In this document: one piece after another, positions 8,945-18,596 of the stretch
Numbering within the stretch: position 1 is the first letter of the stretch
Layout: the number at the start of each line of letters is the position of its first letter
Assembly: GCF_027594425.1 (NCBI RefSeq)
Contig: NZ_CP115159.1
Span: forward strand, 481,001-545,000
Direction: 5' to 3'
Source: Zunongwangia sp. HGR-M22
Lineage (GTDB): Bacteria; Bacteroidota; Bacteroidia; Flavobacteriales; Flavobacteriaceae
Length of the DNA: 64,000 nt
The notes under the pieces: model-generated
What the model saw: only the letters and a program-made list of their open reading frames with translations
Database searches by the model: none
Told to the model about the DNA's origin: nothing
Translations under genes and position numbers: made by a program

Positions 8945-9719
8945 CTAGTTTCCATTCGTTTAATTCCTTTATAAAATGGTGCGCCGTTAAATCGAATTGA
9001 ACCGGTACCAAAGAAACATATCCATTTTCTAATGCCCACTCGTCTGTATCTTGGCCTATGTCGTTATTTACAAAAGTTCCTGTAAGCCAGTAATAGTCTC
9101 GTCCCTGTGGATTAGTCCTTTTGTCAAACTCTTCTTTCCACTGGGCATTAGCCTGTCTACAAACTTTAATACCTTTAATTTCTTCCGCAGGTAATTTGGG
9201 GAAATTTACGTTCAAAACCACCCCTTTGGGCAATCCATTTTTAAGTACATTTTTGGTAATGGCTTTTACAAATTTTTTGCAAGGTTCAAAATCTGCATTT
9301 AAAGAATAGTCCAGTAGCGAGAATCCAATCGCGGGAATTCCTTCTACACCAGCTTCTACAGCAGCACTCATCGTGCCAGAATAAATAACGTTTATAGAAG
9401 AATTAGAGCCGTGGTTAATACCGCTTACACAAAGATCGGGTTTACGATGTAGAATCTCTTGTGTGGCAATTTTCACACAGTCGGCTGGCGTGCCAGAACA
9501 GCTATACTCTTTATGATTATAATTTTCTTTTAAGGTAACCGAATCACAGAATAGCGTATCGCTGATGGTGATCGCATGTCCCATTCCACTTTGTGGGCTG
9601 TCGGGAGCCACAACTACAACATCTCCAATCTCTTTCATTACCTGTAAAAGTGCCCGTATTCCTGGTGCTGTAATACCATCATCGTTCGTTACCAGTATTA
9701 GCGGTTTTTCTTTGCTCAT
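8937..9719 (-). CDS. surE: 5'/3'-nucleotidase SurE
   Basis: The 260-residue protein starts with PLILVTNDDGITAPGIRAL, the SurE metal-binding motif (the two Asp of NDDG coordinate the divalent cation). It continues with VVAPDSPQSGMGHAIT and CSGTPADCVKIA, and has the conserved GINHGSN segment. SurE hydrolyses nucleoside 5'- and 3'-monophosphates and short polyphosphates in the cytoplasm and was named for stationary-phase survival. Length is normal. It is the first gene of the minus-strand operon surE-membrane protein-lpxB-NlpC/P60-comEC. Confidence 0.95.
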   Translation of the reverse strand: MSKEKPLILVTNDDGITAPGIRALLQVMKEIGDVVVVAPDSPQSGMGHAITISDTLFCDSVTLKENYNHKEYSCSGTPADCVKIATQEILHRKPDLCVSGINHGSNSSINVIYSGTMSAAVEAGVEGIPAIGFSLLDYSLNADFEPCKKFVKAITKNVLKNGLPKGVVLNVNFPKLPAEEIKGIKVCRQANAQWKEEFDKRTNPQGRDYYWLTGTFVNNDIGQDTDEWALENGYVSLVPVQFDLTAHHFIKELNEWKLDG

Positions 9720-9844
9720 AGCTTAAATTTTATAGATGCTAAATTAGTAATTTCAAACGGAAACCGTATTTTAGTAGTTTAACAAATTATTAGAGACATT
9801 GCCGATGAATGGCACAGTTTTTAATGTATTTTGGAAAGAATATA

Positions 9845-12007
9845 ATGAAGAAATCTATGCGATATATGAGAAGGAATTTAAAAATCCTGGTATTAGCGGT
9901 TTTAATGGCAGCAACTTCATGCAGCTTTACCACTAAAAAGTTTGATGATCCTAACAAAGACAAACTTTTAATTGATCTTATTACCTATGTTCTTAGTCAG
10001 GGACATTATGATGCAAAAGAAATTAATGATGATTTTTCAGCAAAAGTTTACAATCACTATATCGAGAGTTTAGATCCTTCAAAACGTTTCTTTTATAAAA
10101 AGGATATTGAAGAATTTGAAAAATATAAGATGTTGATTGATGATGAAATTAATAATAAAGAACTTAATTTTTTCGATTTAACCTATTCCAAGCTTGTAAA
10201 GCGTAACGAAGAAGCTAAGAATCTTTATAAAGAAATCCTTGCAGAACCTTTCGATTTTAGTAAAGAAGAAGATTTTGTAGCCAATGGAGACGATCTTAAT
10301 TATGTAACTTCTAAGAAAGAATTGAAGGAACGTTGGAGAAAACAACTTAAATTTTCAACCCTTATTACATTTTACGATTTAAAGCAGGACGAAAAAAATA
10401 AAAAAGAAGATGATGCAGATTATAAAGTAAAAAGTGATGAGGAATTAGAGAAAAAAGCACGTGAAACTACAGAGAATAGTTTATCTGAATATTTTGATCT
10501 AACCGACGACTTAGAAAGAAATGATTATTTCTCTGTTTTTATAAATGCTGTTGTAGAGGAATTTGACCCTCATACCTATTATTTCGCACCAAGAGATAAA
10601 GATCGTTTTGATGTTGCAATGTCTGGTAAAATAGAAGGGATTGGCGCCAGATTACAAAAGAAAAATGACAATATTACTATCATGGATGTGATCTCAGGTG
10701 GTCCCGCATGGAAGAGTGACGAATTAGCTACCGGAGATGTTATCCTAAAAGTAAAACAAGAAGATGAAGACGAGCCGGTAAATATTGTAGGCATGCGTTT
10801 AGACGATGCAGTAGATTTAATCAAAGGACCAAAAGGATCTGAGGTTACTCTTACTGTGCGTAAAAAATTGCTAGGAAATATAGAGCAGGTTAAGCTTACC
10901 AGAGATATTGTTGAGATCGAAGAAACTTATGCAAAATCTGCAATGGTAGAAAAAGAAGGCAAGCAATATGGTTTAATTAATCTGCCTAAATTCTATTTTG
11001 ATATGGAAGATTATGATAGCCGTAATGCAGCTTCAGATATGCGTAAAGATATCGAGGCACTTAAAGAGCAAGGCATGGAAGGTCTTGTCGTGGATCTTCG
11101 TAATAACGGCGGTGGATCTTTAAAAACCGTAGTAGATATTGCAGGTTTATTTATCGAAAAAGGGCCGATTGTACAAGTGCAATCTAATGGAGAGCGCAAA
11201 GAAGTTCTTAATGATGAAGATTCTGAAATTGTTTGGGATGGTCCTCTTGTGATTTTGGTTAATGAATTGTCTGCTTCCGCTTCAGAAATTTTAGCGGCTG
11301 CAATGCAAGACTACAAAAGAGCTGTGATTATAGGAAGTAAACAAACCTATGGTAAAGGTACAGTTCAGAATGTGGTAGATTTAAATCGATGGTTAAGAAA
11401 TAGTGACTATGGAGACATGGGTGCGTTGAAAATAACTACTCAGAAGTTTTACAGAGTAAACGGTGGTTCTACTCAGTTAGAAGGCGTAAAGAGTGACGTT
11501 GTAGTTCCAGATCGTTATAGCTATGTGGATGTAGGTGAAAAAGATCAAGATAATCCATTACCATGGGATAAAATTGATCCCGCAGATTACGACATTTGGG
11601 ATGGTTATGTTGGATACGAAGAAGCGATCGAAAATAGTAAGAAGCGTATGGAGCAAAGTGAGCAAATAAAGCTTATAGAGCAAAATGCAAAATGGATTAA
11701 AGATCAAAGCGAAGATGATACCTATTCTTTAAACTTCGATCAATATGCAGCAAATGCTGATGAAACTAAAGAAGTTGCAAAGCAATACGACGCTTTAAAA
11801 AATTATAAAACAGATCTTTCTTTCGTTTCGCTACCTTACGAAAAGCAAATGTTTGAAGCAGATTCTACGCTTCAGGAAAAAAGAGATAGATGGCATAAGG
11901 ATTTGAGCCGAGATGTTTATGTTGAAGAAGCAATAAATGTACTTTCTGATATTAAGACGAATAACATTAAACATAAAGTAGCAGATTCAGATAAAATCAA
12001 GGATTAA
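9845..12007 (+). CDS. Tail-specific (C-terminal processing) protease, S41 family
   Basis: The product resembles Prc/Tsp. It has a lipoprotein-like signal (lipobox ending AATSC, C26), an N-terminal helical region (about 30-230), a PDZ domain (about 230-340, with GIGARLQKKNDNITIMDV), the S41 catalytic domain (about 350-560) and a C-terminal DUF3340-type region. The catalytic block NELSASASEI (residues 473-482) and the lysine K504 in TYGKGTVQ match the Ser/Lys dyad of Prc. Such periplasmic proteases degrade tagged or misfolded envelope proteins and trim lipoproteins or penicillin-binding proteins. An upstream ATG at 9809 is in frame, but I chose 9845 because it gives a compact signal peptide; 9857 and 9866 are also possible. 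Confidence 0.92.
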   Translation: MKKSMRYMRRNLKILVLAVLMAATSCSFTTKKFDDPNKDKLLIDLITYVLSQGHYDAKEINDDFSAKVYNHYIESLDPSKRFFYKKDIEEFEKYKMLIDDEINNKELNFFDLTYSKLVKRNEEAKNLYKEILAEPFDFSKEEDFVANGDDLNYVTSKKELKERWRKQLKFSTLITFYDLKQDEKNKKEDDADYKVKSDEELEKKARETTENSLSEYFDLTDDLERNDYFSVFINAVVEEFDPHTYYFAPRDKDRFDVAMSGKIEGIGARLQKKNDNITIMDVISGGPAWKSDELATGDVILKVKQEDEDEPVNIVGMRLDDAVDLIKGPKGSEVTLTVRKKLLGNIEQVKLTRDIVEIEETYAKSAMVEKEGKQYGLINLPKFYFDMEDYDSRNAASDMRKDIEALKEQGMEGLVVDLRNNGGGSLKTVVDIAGLFIEKGPIVQVQSNGERKEVLNDEDSEIVWDGPLVILVNELSASASEILAAAMQDYKRAVIIGSKQTYGKGTVQNVVDLNRWLRNSDYGDMGALKITTQKFYRVNGGSTQLEGVKSDVVVPDRYSYVDVGEKDQDNPLPWDKIDPADYDIWDGYVGYEEAIENSKKRMEQSEQIKLIEQNAKWIKDQSEDDTYSLNFDQYAANADETKEVAKQYDALKNYKTDLSFVSLPYEKQMFEADSTLQEKRDRWHKDLSRDVYVEEAINVLSDIKTNNIKHKVADSDKIKD

Positions 12008-12029
12008 TAGCTAATAAATGTAATTTCAA

Positions 12030-12064
12030 AAAACGCCCAAAGTTCTCTAACTTTGGGCGTTTTT
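12030..12064 (+). terminator. Strong rho-independent terminator after the S41 protease gene
   Basis: ACGCCCAAAGTT and AACTTTGGGCGT form a 12-bp stem with a 4-base loop, followed by a T run. It lies about 22 bases after the stop codon. Confidence 0.92.
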
Positions 12065-12077
12065 AATTTTGATAAAA

Positions 12078-12158
12078 ATGAAACGAAAAATTATATATCC
12101 TTTTTTGATTTTAGTTGTTGCTGCAGTGCTTTTAGTGGTCGAGCGGTGTACGATGTAA
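12078..12158 (+). CDS. Possible 26-residue membrane peptide
   Basis: A short reading frame begins with ATG at 12078, 14 bases after the terminator. It encodes a basic N-terminus (MKRK) followed by about 18 hydrophobic residues and the tail ERCTM, so it has the form of a single-span membrane peptide. I recognise no family. It may be chance: the surrounding 12.0-12.3 kb stretch is AT-rich and otherwise holds only a TTCTTCGGAAGAA palindrome near 12223 and a weak AAAATTAG/CTAATTTT hairpin at 12251-12278. Confidence 0.25.
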   Translation: MKRKIIYPFLILVVAAVLLVVERCTM

Positions 12159-12308
12159 TTTGAAGTGATTGATTCTCTTCAGCGGTTTTATTTTAGATTT
12201 TCGGGAAAGATTCTTCAAGTTTTTCTTCGGAAGAAAGATCGAGAGGAATTAAAATTAGTGAATTTTCCTTCTAATTTTGGCTAATTTCAATCTGTTTGAA
12301 ATCCTTAA

Positions 12309-12995
12309 TCAACTTTTTTGATACGTCAGACTTCTTTCTATTGCATGCTGAATTTTGCGGATTTTCGTAGCGCTATTATTCAAACTTTGAACATTCGCTT
12401 GGTATGTTCTTATTTCCCTTAAATTAGGAAAGCTAAGTTTTTTGCTGGTGAAGGATTTCGTGCAAATTAGGTTCGGGTAATTTAGAATAAGTATAATAAG
12501 TTGTACAATATTCGTTTTACGGACTTCGAATCCTATCTTTTCGGCTGTTCGTTGATTAAGAATATAAGTTGAGCCAATTATTTCTAAGCTCAAATTTTCC
12601 CTATTCGAATCTACAATATGTAGTAAACCTTTTAAATATTCTGAAAGGATTAGATTCTTCCGCTGTTTTGCCGAGCTATCTTTATCGAGAGTGAAATAAT
12701 AATCGAATAAAGTCCCTCCATGAATAGTGATCTGATCATTCTTTTCTTTTTCTGAAATAAGAAATAACGACTCATATTTCAATTTACCAGTTTTTATCAT
12801 TGAAGGCATATCGAAAAAAGGTGCTAATACAGAGCAAAGAATCCAGAGAACGAAAACGCTTAAAAAATAGATGCTGAAATAGATTGAAATAAAAATTACC
12901 GGAATTAATATAGCGATACAACAGAAAATCAATTTTATTATAAAACTTGTTTTCTGTTTAGATGAAAGCTGATAATATCGATTTTCTAAATGCAA
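12309..12995 (-). CDS. Membrane-anchored protein of unknown function
   Basis: The 228-residue protein has two close hydrophobic helices (about residues 18-40 and 42-65) that would form a hairpin in the membrane. A basic cytoplasmic-looking region follows, ending in a polar tail with a possible short coiled region (about 195-228). I recognise no family. The only usable start is TTG at 12995, two codons after an in-frame stop; no ATG occurs before residue 80. It lies 86 bases downstream of rodA but probably outside that operon, since the gap is AT-rich and other junctions there overlap. Confidence 0.55.
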   Translation of the reverse strand: MHLENRYYQLSSKQKTSFIIKLIFCCIAILIPVIFISIYFSIYFLSVFVLWILCSVLAPFFDMPSMIKTGKLKYESLFLISEKEKNDQITIHGGTLFDYYFTLDKDSSAKQRKNLILSEYLKGLLHIVDSNRENLSLEIIGSTYILNQRTAEKIGFEVRKTNIVQLIILILNYPNLICTKSFTSKKLSFPNLREIRTYQANVQSLNNSATKIRKIQHAIERSLTYQKS

Positions 12996-13081
12996 TTCCT
13001 ATTTAATGTTATTCTTGAAATTTGAAGTGTTTAAAATACTTTTCAGTAGTTATATAAAAGGTTCAAAATAAGTATTCAGTA

Positions 13082-14335
13082 TTAAAAAGAAAGACGATCT
13101 GAATCAAGCCTTATAAAAATAAATACGAGAATTGTAAAACCCCATAATCCCGATCCACCATAACTGAAGAAAGGCAATGGAATACCAACAGTAGGGAATA
13201 TCCCTATAACCATGCCTATATTTACCATAAAGTGGAGGAATATTATTCCTACCACGCTATAACCGTAGATTCTATTAAATTGCGATTTTTGGCGTTCTGC
13301 TAAAAAAATTAGGCGAAGCATAAGGCAAACAAATAAAAATACGACTGCAGCACTTCCAATAAATCCCCATTCTTCACCAACAGTACTAAAGATATAATCG
13401 GTGTGTTGTTCTGGTACAAAATGGCCTTTCGTTTGCGTTCCTTCGGTCCAGCCTTTACCGGTCCAGCCGCCACTACCAATGGCAATTTCACTTTGGTTGG
13501 TATTATAACCAATACCACGGCTATCTACTTCTTTACCTAATACAATATTAAAACGATCGCGGTGTCGTTGTTCAAAAACGTTATTAAATATATAATTTAC
13601 CGAAAATGAAAGTCCGATTGAAGCAATCACCATAAATAGCAATAGCGGGATTCCAGGTCGTTTCTTTTTCTTCAGAAGAAAACTTAATGCAGCTAAAACA
13701 ATCACCGCAGCAGTAACCCAAATTGGCCCAAGTAATAATGTGCCCACAAATATGAAAACTCCAGATAAAGCCAGTACTAAATATAATGCTGAAATCCCTT
13801 CTCTATACAAAGGAAAAAAGAATGCAGCATACACCATGGCACTGCCTGGGTCTGGTTGTGGTACGATTAAAATTGCTGGTAAAGCAACAATTATAAATGC
13901 TTTAAATTGATGAGAAAAGAGCTTAATATTAGTTTGTATATCACTAACATATTTAGCCAATGCCAAAGCTGTAGCAATTTTTGCAAATTCTGAAGGTTGG
14001 AGTCTAAATGATCCAATAGCATACCACGATGTGGCTCCAGAAATTGTCTTACCAAAAACAAAAAGTCCAGCTAGTAGAACAAGAGCGGAGATATAAATAA
14101 CACTTGAGAATCGCTGATAGAACTTAGCCTCTATCGCCAGAATAATTACAATTAGAAAAATACTTAGACCTATCCATAAAGCCTGTTTACCGTAAACTTC
14201 GTTAAGATCAAAGTAACTGCCAGAAGGATCCGATCCTAATGAAGCCGAATAAATATTGGCCCATCCAAAACAAATTAGTAAAAAATATATTAAAATCGTT
14301 AGCCAATCATAGCCAGCCGTTTTTCTTGCCATCAT
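13082..14335 (-). CDS. rodA: Rod shape-determining protein RodA (SEDS glycosyltransferase)
   Basis: The 417-residue polytopic protein shows SEDS-family signatures: LQPSEFAKIATALALAKY, the segment VPQPDPGSAMVYAAFFFP, and near the C-terminus GIPLPFFSYGGSGLWGF. RodA polymerises lipid II into glycan strands during cell elongation, paired with the transpeptidase PBP2. The start codon lies inside the end of mrdA (29-base overlap), consistent with coupled translation and an obligate RodA-PBP2 complex. It is the last gene of the mreB-mreC-mreD-mrdA-rodA run. Confidence 0.96.
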   Translation of the reverse strand: MMARKTAGYDWLTILIYFLLICFGWANIYSASLGSDPSGSYFDLNEVYGKQALWIGLSIFLIVIILAIEAKFYQRFSSVIYISALVLLAGLFVFGKTISGATSWYAIGSFRLQPSEFAKIATALALAKYVSDIQTNIKLFSHQFKAFIIVALPAILIVPQPDPGSAMVYAAFFFPLYREGISALYLVLALSGVFIFVGTLLLGPIWVTAAVIVLAALSFLLKKKKRPGIPLLLFMVIASIGLSFSVNYIFNNVFEQRHRDRFNIVLGKEVDSRGIGYNTNQSEIAIGSGGWTGKGWTEGTQTKGHFVPEQHTDYIFSTVGEEWGFIGSAAVVFLFVCLMLRLIFLAERQKSQFNRIYGYSVVGIIFLHFMVNIGMVIGIFPTVGIPLPFFSYGGSGLWGFTILVFIFIRLDSDRLSF

Positions 14336-16202
14336 TGATTAAGAAAGGTTCTCCGCTATAGGGTTTTTCATACTCATCTTCTAAACTATTCTTAGGATCC
14401 ATAATAAACTTTTCTAAATCTGTTCTTGTTATGGTTCCTTTTAAATATTTTTCAATCATTAAACTGGCGATTTTCCCGCCATATCTACCACCCCAATAAC
14501 CATTCTCTACAAAAACGGCGATGGCAATTTTAGGATCGTCTACCGGGGCAAAAGCTACAAAAATTGAATGATCTGTAAGCTGCATTCTTTTTCCATCTAC
14601 TCTTACAAAATTTTCAGCAGTTCCTGTTTTACCGGCAATTTCGATTCCATCAATCTGCAACGCACTTGCAGTACCGTTTTTATAAACCTGATGCATGCCT
14701 TCCACCACTGGTTCAAAATTTTCGGGATCGATTGTGGTATGGTGTTTTTTGGTGAAATTTTCATCTGTAATCGCTTTGCCATCAATCTCTTTGATCATGT
14801 GCGGAGTATAATACCACCCTCGATTAGCAATAGTTGCTGTCATGTTTGCTAATTGTATTGGTGTTAATAAAACTTCTCCTTGGCCAATCGCATTCGATAA
14901 GGTAGCGGTAGCAAACCATTTATAGTTTGGGTAGTCGTATATTTTATTATAGTATTCTGAAGTTGGAATTTTCCCGGGTCTACCGGTACTTAAATCGTTA
15001 CCCATATAATCGCCAAGTCCAAAGCTGGCTACGTGATTATGCCAGGCATCCATACCTTCTTGCGGAGTAGGATATTTTTCTATGATTTTTCTATAAACTT
15101 GTGCAAAGTAAGAATTACAGGATTGTGCAATTCCCTGCGTCATCGCTAAGGGACTTGAGTGGGAATGGCATCCCATTTTTCTACCTCGGCCATAAGAATA
15201 TCCATGATGGCAGGAAAATGTATCATCGGTATCTACAACGCCTTCCTGTAATGCTATTAATGCATTCATTGTCTTAAAAGGAGATCCGGGAGGGTATTGC
15301 GCAAGTATGCTGCGATCGTAAAGCGGTCTGGCCGTAGAATCTAACCACATCTTACTGAAATTTGGAGATCTTTTACGTCCAACAAGATCTGAAGGGTCGT
15401 AAGTAGGTGCCGTTATCATGGATAGAATTTCTCCAGAAGAAGGCTCAATTGCTATAATTCCGCCACGCTTATTGGTCATTAGATATTCACCATAGGCCTG
15501 TAAATCGGAATCTACAGAAATGGTAATATCTTTACCACGTTCTGGTAAGGTATCATAAATTCCATCCTTGTAGGGACCAATATCTCTATTCAGTTTATCC
15601 TTTTGAATATATTTTACACCTTTTACACCTCTAAGGGTGTCTTCATAAACGCTTTCTACTCCTTTACGTCCAATCAAATCACCACTGGTATAATAGGGAT
15701 TGTTTTTTATAGTATTTGGGCTTACTTCAGCAATAAACCCCAGCACGTTGGCGCTATGATCTACATGATAATCTCTAAGTGATCGTTTCTGAATATAAAA
15801 ACCTTCATAATTACGCATTTTTTCCTGTAGAAATGCATACTCACTTTTTGTAAGTTGAGGTACTATTACAGAAGGTAAAAAAGGAGAATATATTTTTGCT
15901 TTATCTAATCTTCTTTCCAGTTCCTTTCGTTCTAAACTTACAATATTGCAAAGCTCGGTAGTATCAAAAGCTTTTAGGTTTCTAGGGATAACCATTACAT
16001 CGTATGAGGGTTGGTTTGAAACCATTAATTTGCCATCGCGATCATAGATATAACCACGTTGCGGATAATCGTAAACTACTTTTACGGCATTATTATTAGA
16101 CCGCACAGCAAAGCTGTCGTCTACAACCTGAAGGTAAAACAATCTTCCTAGAAAGATTAAGCCTGTGGTAAGGATAATAATATATAAAAGAATTCTTCTC
16201 AT
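14307..16202 (-). CDS. mrdA: Penicillin-binding protein 2 (elongasome transpeptidase)
   Basis: The 631-residue protein has one N-terminal membrane anchor (about 5-25), a PBP dimerisation domain (about 50-220) and a transpeptidase domain. The three active-site motifs are in order: S307-xx-K310 in PPGSPFKT, S361-C-N363 in SCNSYFAQ, and K525-T-G-T in AGKTGTAEN. A Cys/His-rich loop (C331, H332, H333, C345, H347) lies where PBP2 proteins of other bacteria bind zinc. PBP2 cross-links glycan strands made by RodA. The ATG overlaps the mreD stop by 4 bases. The C-terminal tail of about 60 residues after the transpeptidase core is polar. Confidence 0.96.
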   Translation of the reverse strand: MRRILLYIIILTTGLIFLGRLFYLQVVDDSFAVRSNNNAVKVVYDYPQRGYIYDRDGKLMVSNQPSYDVMVIPRNLKAFDTTELCNIVSLERKELERRLDKAKIYSPFLPSVIVPQLTKSEYAFLQEKMRNYEGFYIQKRSLRDYHVDHSANVLGFIAEVSPNTIKNNPYYTSGDLIGRKGVESVYEDTLRGVKGVKYIQKDKLNRDIGPYKDGIYDTLPERGKDITISVDSDLQAYGEYLMTNKRGGIIAIEPSSGEILSMITAPTYDPSDLVGRKRSPNFSKMWLDSTARPLYDRSILAQYPPGSPFKTMNALIALQEGVVDTDDTFSCHHGYSYGRGRKMGCHSHSSPLAMTQGIAQSCNSYFAQVYRKIIEKYPTPQEGMDAWHNHVASFGLGDYMGNDLSTGRPGKIPTSEYYNKIYDYPNYKWFATATLSNAIGQGEVLLTPIQLANMTATIANRGWYYTPHMIKEIDGKAITDENFTKKHHTTIDPENFEPVVEGMHQVYKNGTASALQIDGIEIAGKTGTAENFVRVDGKRMQLTDHSIFVAFAPVDDPKIAIAVFVENGYWGGRYGGKIASLMIEKYLKGTITRTDLEKFIMDPKNSLEDEYEKPYSGEPFLINDGKKNGWL

Positions 16203-16711
16203 CGATATTTTTTACTGAAAAGCGCAATACTCAATAAAATAACAAGTACAGTAAATATACTTGAAAATAACGTCTTTTTAAGTATAAGAATTATATGGCT
16301 GAAACTAAACATTTCCAAAGAAAATAATACTAAATGATGAATTACAACCATTAAAGCCACATAACTTATTCTAGCTCCCAGTGGAGTAGAGGATAAGCGA
16401 AGGGTTTGGTGATCGTAGCTTATCCCAAAAGAAAATCGAAGTAAATTAGGTCTTAAAAAAGCCGAAATTAAACAAGCAGCTGCATGTATTCCGCCACTGT
16501 CTTCAAATGTATCTACCGATAAGCCCAGTAAAAAAGCCAGAAATAAAAATAAACTTTGATTAGAGTTAAAAGGATAAAGCAGTAAAAATAAGATATAAAG
16601 ATAGGGATTCACGTATCCCATAAAATTTATGTTGTTAAGTACTAGTACCTGTAGCAATACCAGACCTATAAAACGTAAGATATTAGAAATTAAACTGCTA
16701 TTCATCCCCAT
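16199..16711 (-). CDS. mreD: Rod shape-determining protein MreD
   Basis: The 170-residue, very hydrophobic protein has about five membrane segments. The segment NINFMGYVNPYLYILFLLLYPF is typical of flavobacterial MreD. MreD is the inner-membrane partner of MreC in the elongasome. The identification rests as much on position, between mreC and mrdA with overlaps on both sides (14 bases with mreC, 4 with mrdA), as on the weakly conserved sequence. Two in-frame ATG codons (16711 and 16705) are possible starts. Confidence 0.92.
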   Translation of the reverse strand: MGMNSSLISNILRFIGLVLLQVLVLNNINFMGYVNPYLYILFLLLYPFNSNQSLFLFLAFLLGLSVDTFEDSGGIHAAACLISAFLRPNLLRFSFGISYDHQTLRLSSTPLGARISYVALMVVIHHLVLFSLEMFSFSHIILILKKTLFSSIFTVLVILLSIALFSKKYR

Positions 16712-17519
16712 CCACTTCTAAAGAAAGAATCTTTTCTTTGTTTTTATTTTCAATTACATAGACATAACCAATATTTGTCATGTCGTTGAATAACTTCACG
16801 TTTATAGTGTAATAGCTTTCGGTATTATCCAACTTAAAGTCCTCTATCGTTCCAACCAAAAGACCTTTGGGGAAAATTAAACTTTTGCCACCGGTAATGA
16901 TAGTATCCCCTTTAGCTACTGGAGCTTGCTTAGGCACGTCGGTAAGTTGCATAAGATTTGGATTTTTGCCATCCCAAACTAAGCTTCCAAAATGGTTAGA
17001 TTTTTTTAATTGTGCATTTATTTTAGACTGCGAATTGAGAATAGAAATAGCTCGAGAATAGCTAGAATTTGTTCGATCTATAATCCCAATTATTCCTTTG
17101 CTGGTTACCACTCCATTTTCTGCAGCAATACTATCATTTTCTCCTTTATTAAGAGTAATGTAGTTATCTCTTTTTGAAAAATTATTGTTTATAACATCAG
17201 CACTTCTAAATATATAATCTGAAGTAAAAGTGGTGTCTGTGTAATTGGGAATAGTATCTTTTCCGCTTAGTTGTCTTATAATATTGCGAAGATTTTTATT
17301 CTCCTCTATCAAACGTTGATTGTATTTGTCCAAATAAAAGTAATCCTGGATATTATTATTCCAGGAATAAATCCCACCGGTAACTGAATTGGCCGAACTT
17401 ATAAATTTACTTTTATGAAACGAATGAGTTTGTATCGTTAGGAAAATAGAAAACGCGAGCAATACCAAGAACAAAATGTTATTCTTGTTCCGAATCAGAA
17501 AATTGAATATTTGCTGCAT
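16698..17519 (-). CDS. mreC: Rod shape-determining protein MreC
   Basis: The 273-residue protein has a cytoplasmic N-terminus, one membrane helix (about 13-30), a coiled coil (about 55-85) and a beta-rich periplasmic domain with the MreC-type segments GENDSIAAENGVVTSKGIIG and GDTIITGG. MreC is the periplasmic scaffold that activates PBP2 and links it to MreB through MreD. The gene starts 15 bases after mreB and overlaps mreD. Confidence 0.95.
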   Translation of the reverse strand: MQQIFNFLIRNKNNILFLVLLAFSIFLTIQTHSFHKSKFISSANSVTGGIYSWNNNIQDYFYLDKYNQRLIEENKNLRNIIRQLSGKDTIPNYTDTTFTSDYIFRSADVINNNFSKRDNYITLNKGENDSIAAENGVVTSKGIIGIIDRTNSSYSRAISILNSQSKINAQLKKSNHFGSLVWDGKNPNLMQLTDVPKQAPVAKGDTIITGGKSLIFPKGLLVGTIEDFKLDNTESYYTINVKLFNDMTNIGYVYVIENKNKEKILSLEVDGDE

Positions 17520-17534
17520 AAGCTACTGCTTCTC

Positions 17535-18563
17535 CTACTTTATCAATATTCCTTTATACCTGTTAAGTGTTTTTAATGTAATCCCGGTTCCTCTCACCAC
17601 AGCTCTCAAAGGATCTTCAGCAATATAAACCGGAAGATCTGTTTTAGTAGACAGACGCTTATCTAAACCTCTAAGCATAGATCCTCCACCGGCAAGATAT
17701 ATACCGGTATTATAAATATCTGCCGCAAGTTCTGGCGGAGTTTGTGATAAGGTTTCCATAACCGCGTCTTCAATTCTAAGGATTGATTTATCTAAAGCTT
17801 TAGCAATTTCTCTATACGAAATATTTACCTGCTTTGGCTTACCTGTTAGCAAATCACGCCCTTGTACACTCATTTCATCTGGTGGAACTTCTAAATCTTC
17901 AGTAGCAGCACCAATCTGAATTTTAATTTTTTCCGCGGTACGTTCACCAACATAAAGGTTATGCTGAGTACGCATATAATATACGATGTCGTTGGTAAAA
18001 ACATCCCCGGCGATTTTAATTGATTTATCACAAACAATTCCGCCAAGCGCGATCACTGCGATCTCTGTTGTACCCCCACCTATATCTACGATCATGTTCC
18101 CTTTTGGCTGCATGATGTCTACACCAATACCAATAGCAGCAGCCATAGGTTCATGAATAAGGTAAACTTCTTTACCGTTTACACGTTCGGCACTTTCTTT
18201 TACCGCTCGCATCTCAACTTCTGTTATACCAGATGGGATACAGATCACCATTCTTAAAGCTGGCGTGAACATTTTACGTTTAAGTGCCGGGATTTCTTTA
18301 ATAAACATGGTGAGCATTTTCTCACTTGCATCAAAATCGGCGATTACACCATCTTTTAATGGGCGTATCGTTTTGATATTCTCATGTGTTTTTCCCTGCA
18401 TCATCGCCGCTTCTTTTCCCACAGCCGTAATCTTTCCAGACGTACGGTCTCTGGCTACAATCGAAGGACTATCTACCACCACCTTATCATTGTGAATGAT
18501 AAGGGTGTTGGCAGTTCCTAAATCTATCGCTATTTCTTCAATGAGAAAATCAAAAAATCCCAT
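17535..18563 (-). CDS. mreB: Rod shape-determining protein MreB (bacterial actin)
   Basis: The 342-residue actin-family protein has the nucleotide-binding signatures EIAIDLGTANTLI (phosphate 1), NMIVDIGGGTTEIAVI (phosphate 2) and GIYLAGGGSMLRGLD (adenosine motif). It polymerises at the inner membrane and positions the elongasome. It is 33 bases downstream of purH and 15 bases upstream of mreC, so transcription from the purH promoter may run into the shape genes. Confidence 0.98.
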   Translation of the reverse strand: MGFFDFLIEEIAIDLGTANTLIIHNDKVVVDSPSIVARDRTSGKITAVGKEAAMMQGKTHENIKTIRPLKDGVIADFDASEKMLTMFIKEIPALKRKMFTPALRMVICIPSGITEVEMRAVKESAERVNGKEVYLIHEPMAAAIGIGVDIMQPKGNMIVDIGGGTTEIAVIALGGIVCDKSIKIAGDVFTNDIVYYMRTQHNLYVGERTAEKIKIQIGAATEDLEVPPDEMSVQGRDLLTGKPKQVNISYREIAKALDKSILRIEDAVMETLSQTPPELAADIYNTGIYLAGGGSMLRGLDKRLSTKTDLPVYIAEDPLRAVVRGTGITLKTLNRYKGILIK

Positions 18564-18596
18564 ATGTTGTTTTATGTATTGGTAAAATGTATTCTA

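Noticed and set aside
10082..10089. AAACGTTT octamer inside the S41 protease gene
   Set aside because: It lies in coding sequence and can be explained by the residues encoded; it also shows that the octamer can occur by chance, which limits the weight of the susC upstream sites.
12222..12236. TTTCTTCGGAAGAAA palindrome, also seen near 5265 and 61988
   Set aside because: It is short, AT-rich and occurs in both coding and non-coding places; no T tract or partner feature supports a terminator or operator.
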